From Clostridia bacterium (GTDB lineage: Bacteria > Bacillota > Clostridia > Oscillospirales > CAG-382): a stretch of DNA of 6,572 nucleotides. A program made the position numbers and the translations under genes. Shown piece by piece: positions 6,312-6,572 of the stretch (its first letter is position 1; each line of letters begins with the position of its first letter). Location: contig JAFQII010000175.1 of NCBI GenBank assembly GCA_017397605.1, forward strand, positions 1 through 6,572, read 5' to 3'. The notes beneath the pieces were generated by a model. It did not search any database. It saw nothing but the letters and a program-made list of their open reading frames with translations, and was not told where the DNA came from.

Positions 6312-6572
6312 TTAGTCTGCGGGACCAAGGTAGTCATAGTAATAGCAGACCTTGAGCCAAGAGTTATCCACACCGTCAAAGGTGTACTTATCCATCAGTT
6401 TTTGAAGAAGCTCTGCAAGACGCGCATCCACGACCACGCAGCCGTTGCGCTCGGTATTCTCAGAATTGTCAATCTTATCTGCATAAGAGCGGATTTCTTC
6501 GGTCAGATCCTCGCCGTCGCCGTGGTAGATGCCCGAAAGCACTTCTTCAAGCGCATAAACCTCGGCATTGGC
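6312..6572 (-). CDS. C-terminal fragment of a protein with the shared CYY-type domain (partial)
   Basis: The frame is open from the high-coordinate edge to the TAA at 6314-6312, giving 86 residues; the N-terminus is outside the window. A GTG at 6542 is in frame, but coding continues above it (EVYALEE), so it is probably an internal valine. The segment is charged and helix-prone. Its end (NGCVVV, ARLAELLQKLMDKY, SWLKVCYYYDYL) parallels the ends of the two other proteins carrying this domain (NGLYPLTDDL and WMFACYYVE in one, GVYPLTKDL and AWLLMCCYIE in the other). It is the first visible gene of the operon, 14 bases before the next start. Whether it is also a lipoprotein cannot be seen. Confidence 0.85.
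   Translation of the reverse strand, partial: ANAEVYALEEVLSGIYHGDGEDLTEEIRSYADKIDNSENTERNGCVVVDARLAELLQKLMDKYTFDGVDNSWLKVCYYYDYLGPAD

Noticed and set aside
6312..6542. GTG at 6542 as the true start of the first gene
   Set aside because: The frame continues to the window edge with a gene-like sequence (ANAEVYALEE), and there is no good ribosome binding site before the GTG.

Overview
The window is most likely from an anaerobic Gram-positive bacterium of the Clostridia (Bacillota), probably near the Oscillospiraceae/Ruminococcaceae. The grounds are type-I-like dockerin loops at the C-terminal end of one protein, several lipoproteins with Ser/Glu/Asp-rich linkers directly after the lipobox cysteine, AGGAGG-type ribosome binding sites, and a roughly balanced base composition. 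This is inference from style, not a marker-gene identification. Every gene I can support is on the minus strand, so transcription runs from high to low coordinates. All appear to be cell-envelope or secreted proteins. No RNA gene, transposon or CRISPR array is visible.

Reading along transcription: (A) 6572-6312, the C-terminal 86 residues of a protein whose start is outside the window. (B) 6297-5011, a 428-residue lipoprotein with a transthyretin/CnaB-like domain, a beta-rich middle and a C-terminal domain shared with A and F. (C) 5006-4131, a lipoprotein with a transthyretin/CnaB-like domain followed by a TlpA/ResA-type thioredoxin domain with a CGPC active site. (D) 4111-3665, a small lipoprotein with one transthyretin/CnaB-like domain. 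(E) 3668-2307, a lipoprotein with a long Ser/Pro/Glu stalk made of 17 hexapeptide repeats and two beta-rich modules. A-E are spaced by 14 nt, 4 nt, 19 nt and a 4-nt ATGA overlap, which is the layout of one operon. It ends in a strong hairpin-plus-U-tract terminator at 2299-2260. (F) 2130-1 is a separate transcription unit with its own predicted promoter (2228-2200). It encodes a secreted protein of at least 710 residues that runs off the low-coordinate edge inside a dockerin domain.

The most striking feature is the domain sharing. F looks like a composite of the E ectodomain (N-terminal half) and the B ectodomain (C-terminal half), with a dockerin added and a cleavable signal peptide instead of a lipid anchor. 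The same building blocks are therefore present in membrane-anchored and in dockerin-bearing, potentially cohesin-bound, form. The mature proteins other than D carry even numbers of cysteines, and a thiol oxidoreductase (C) lies in the operon, so disulfide management of these proteins is a reasonable guess. No catalytic domain other than the thioredoxin fold is recognisable. The biological role of the cluster (surface adhesion, substrate binding or scaffold assembly) is not established by the sequence.

The longest stretch without a gene is 2131-2306 (176 bases). It holds the terminator, the promoter, a cluster of GCATGC/ATGCAT palindromes and the ribosome binding site of F.
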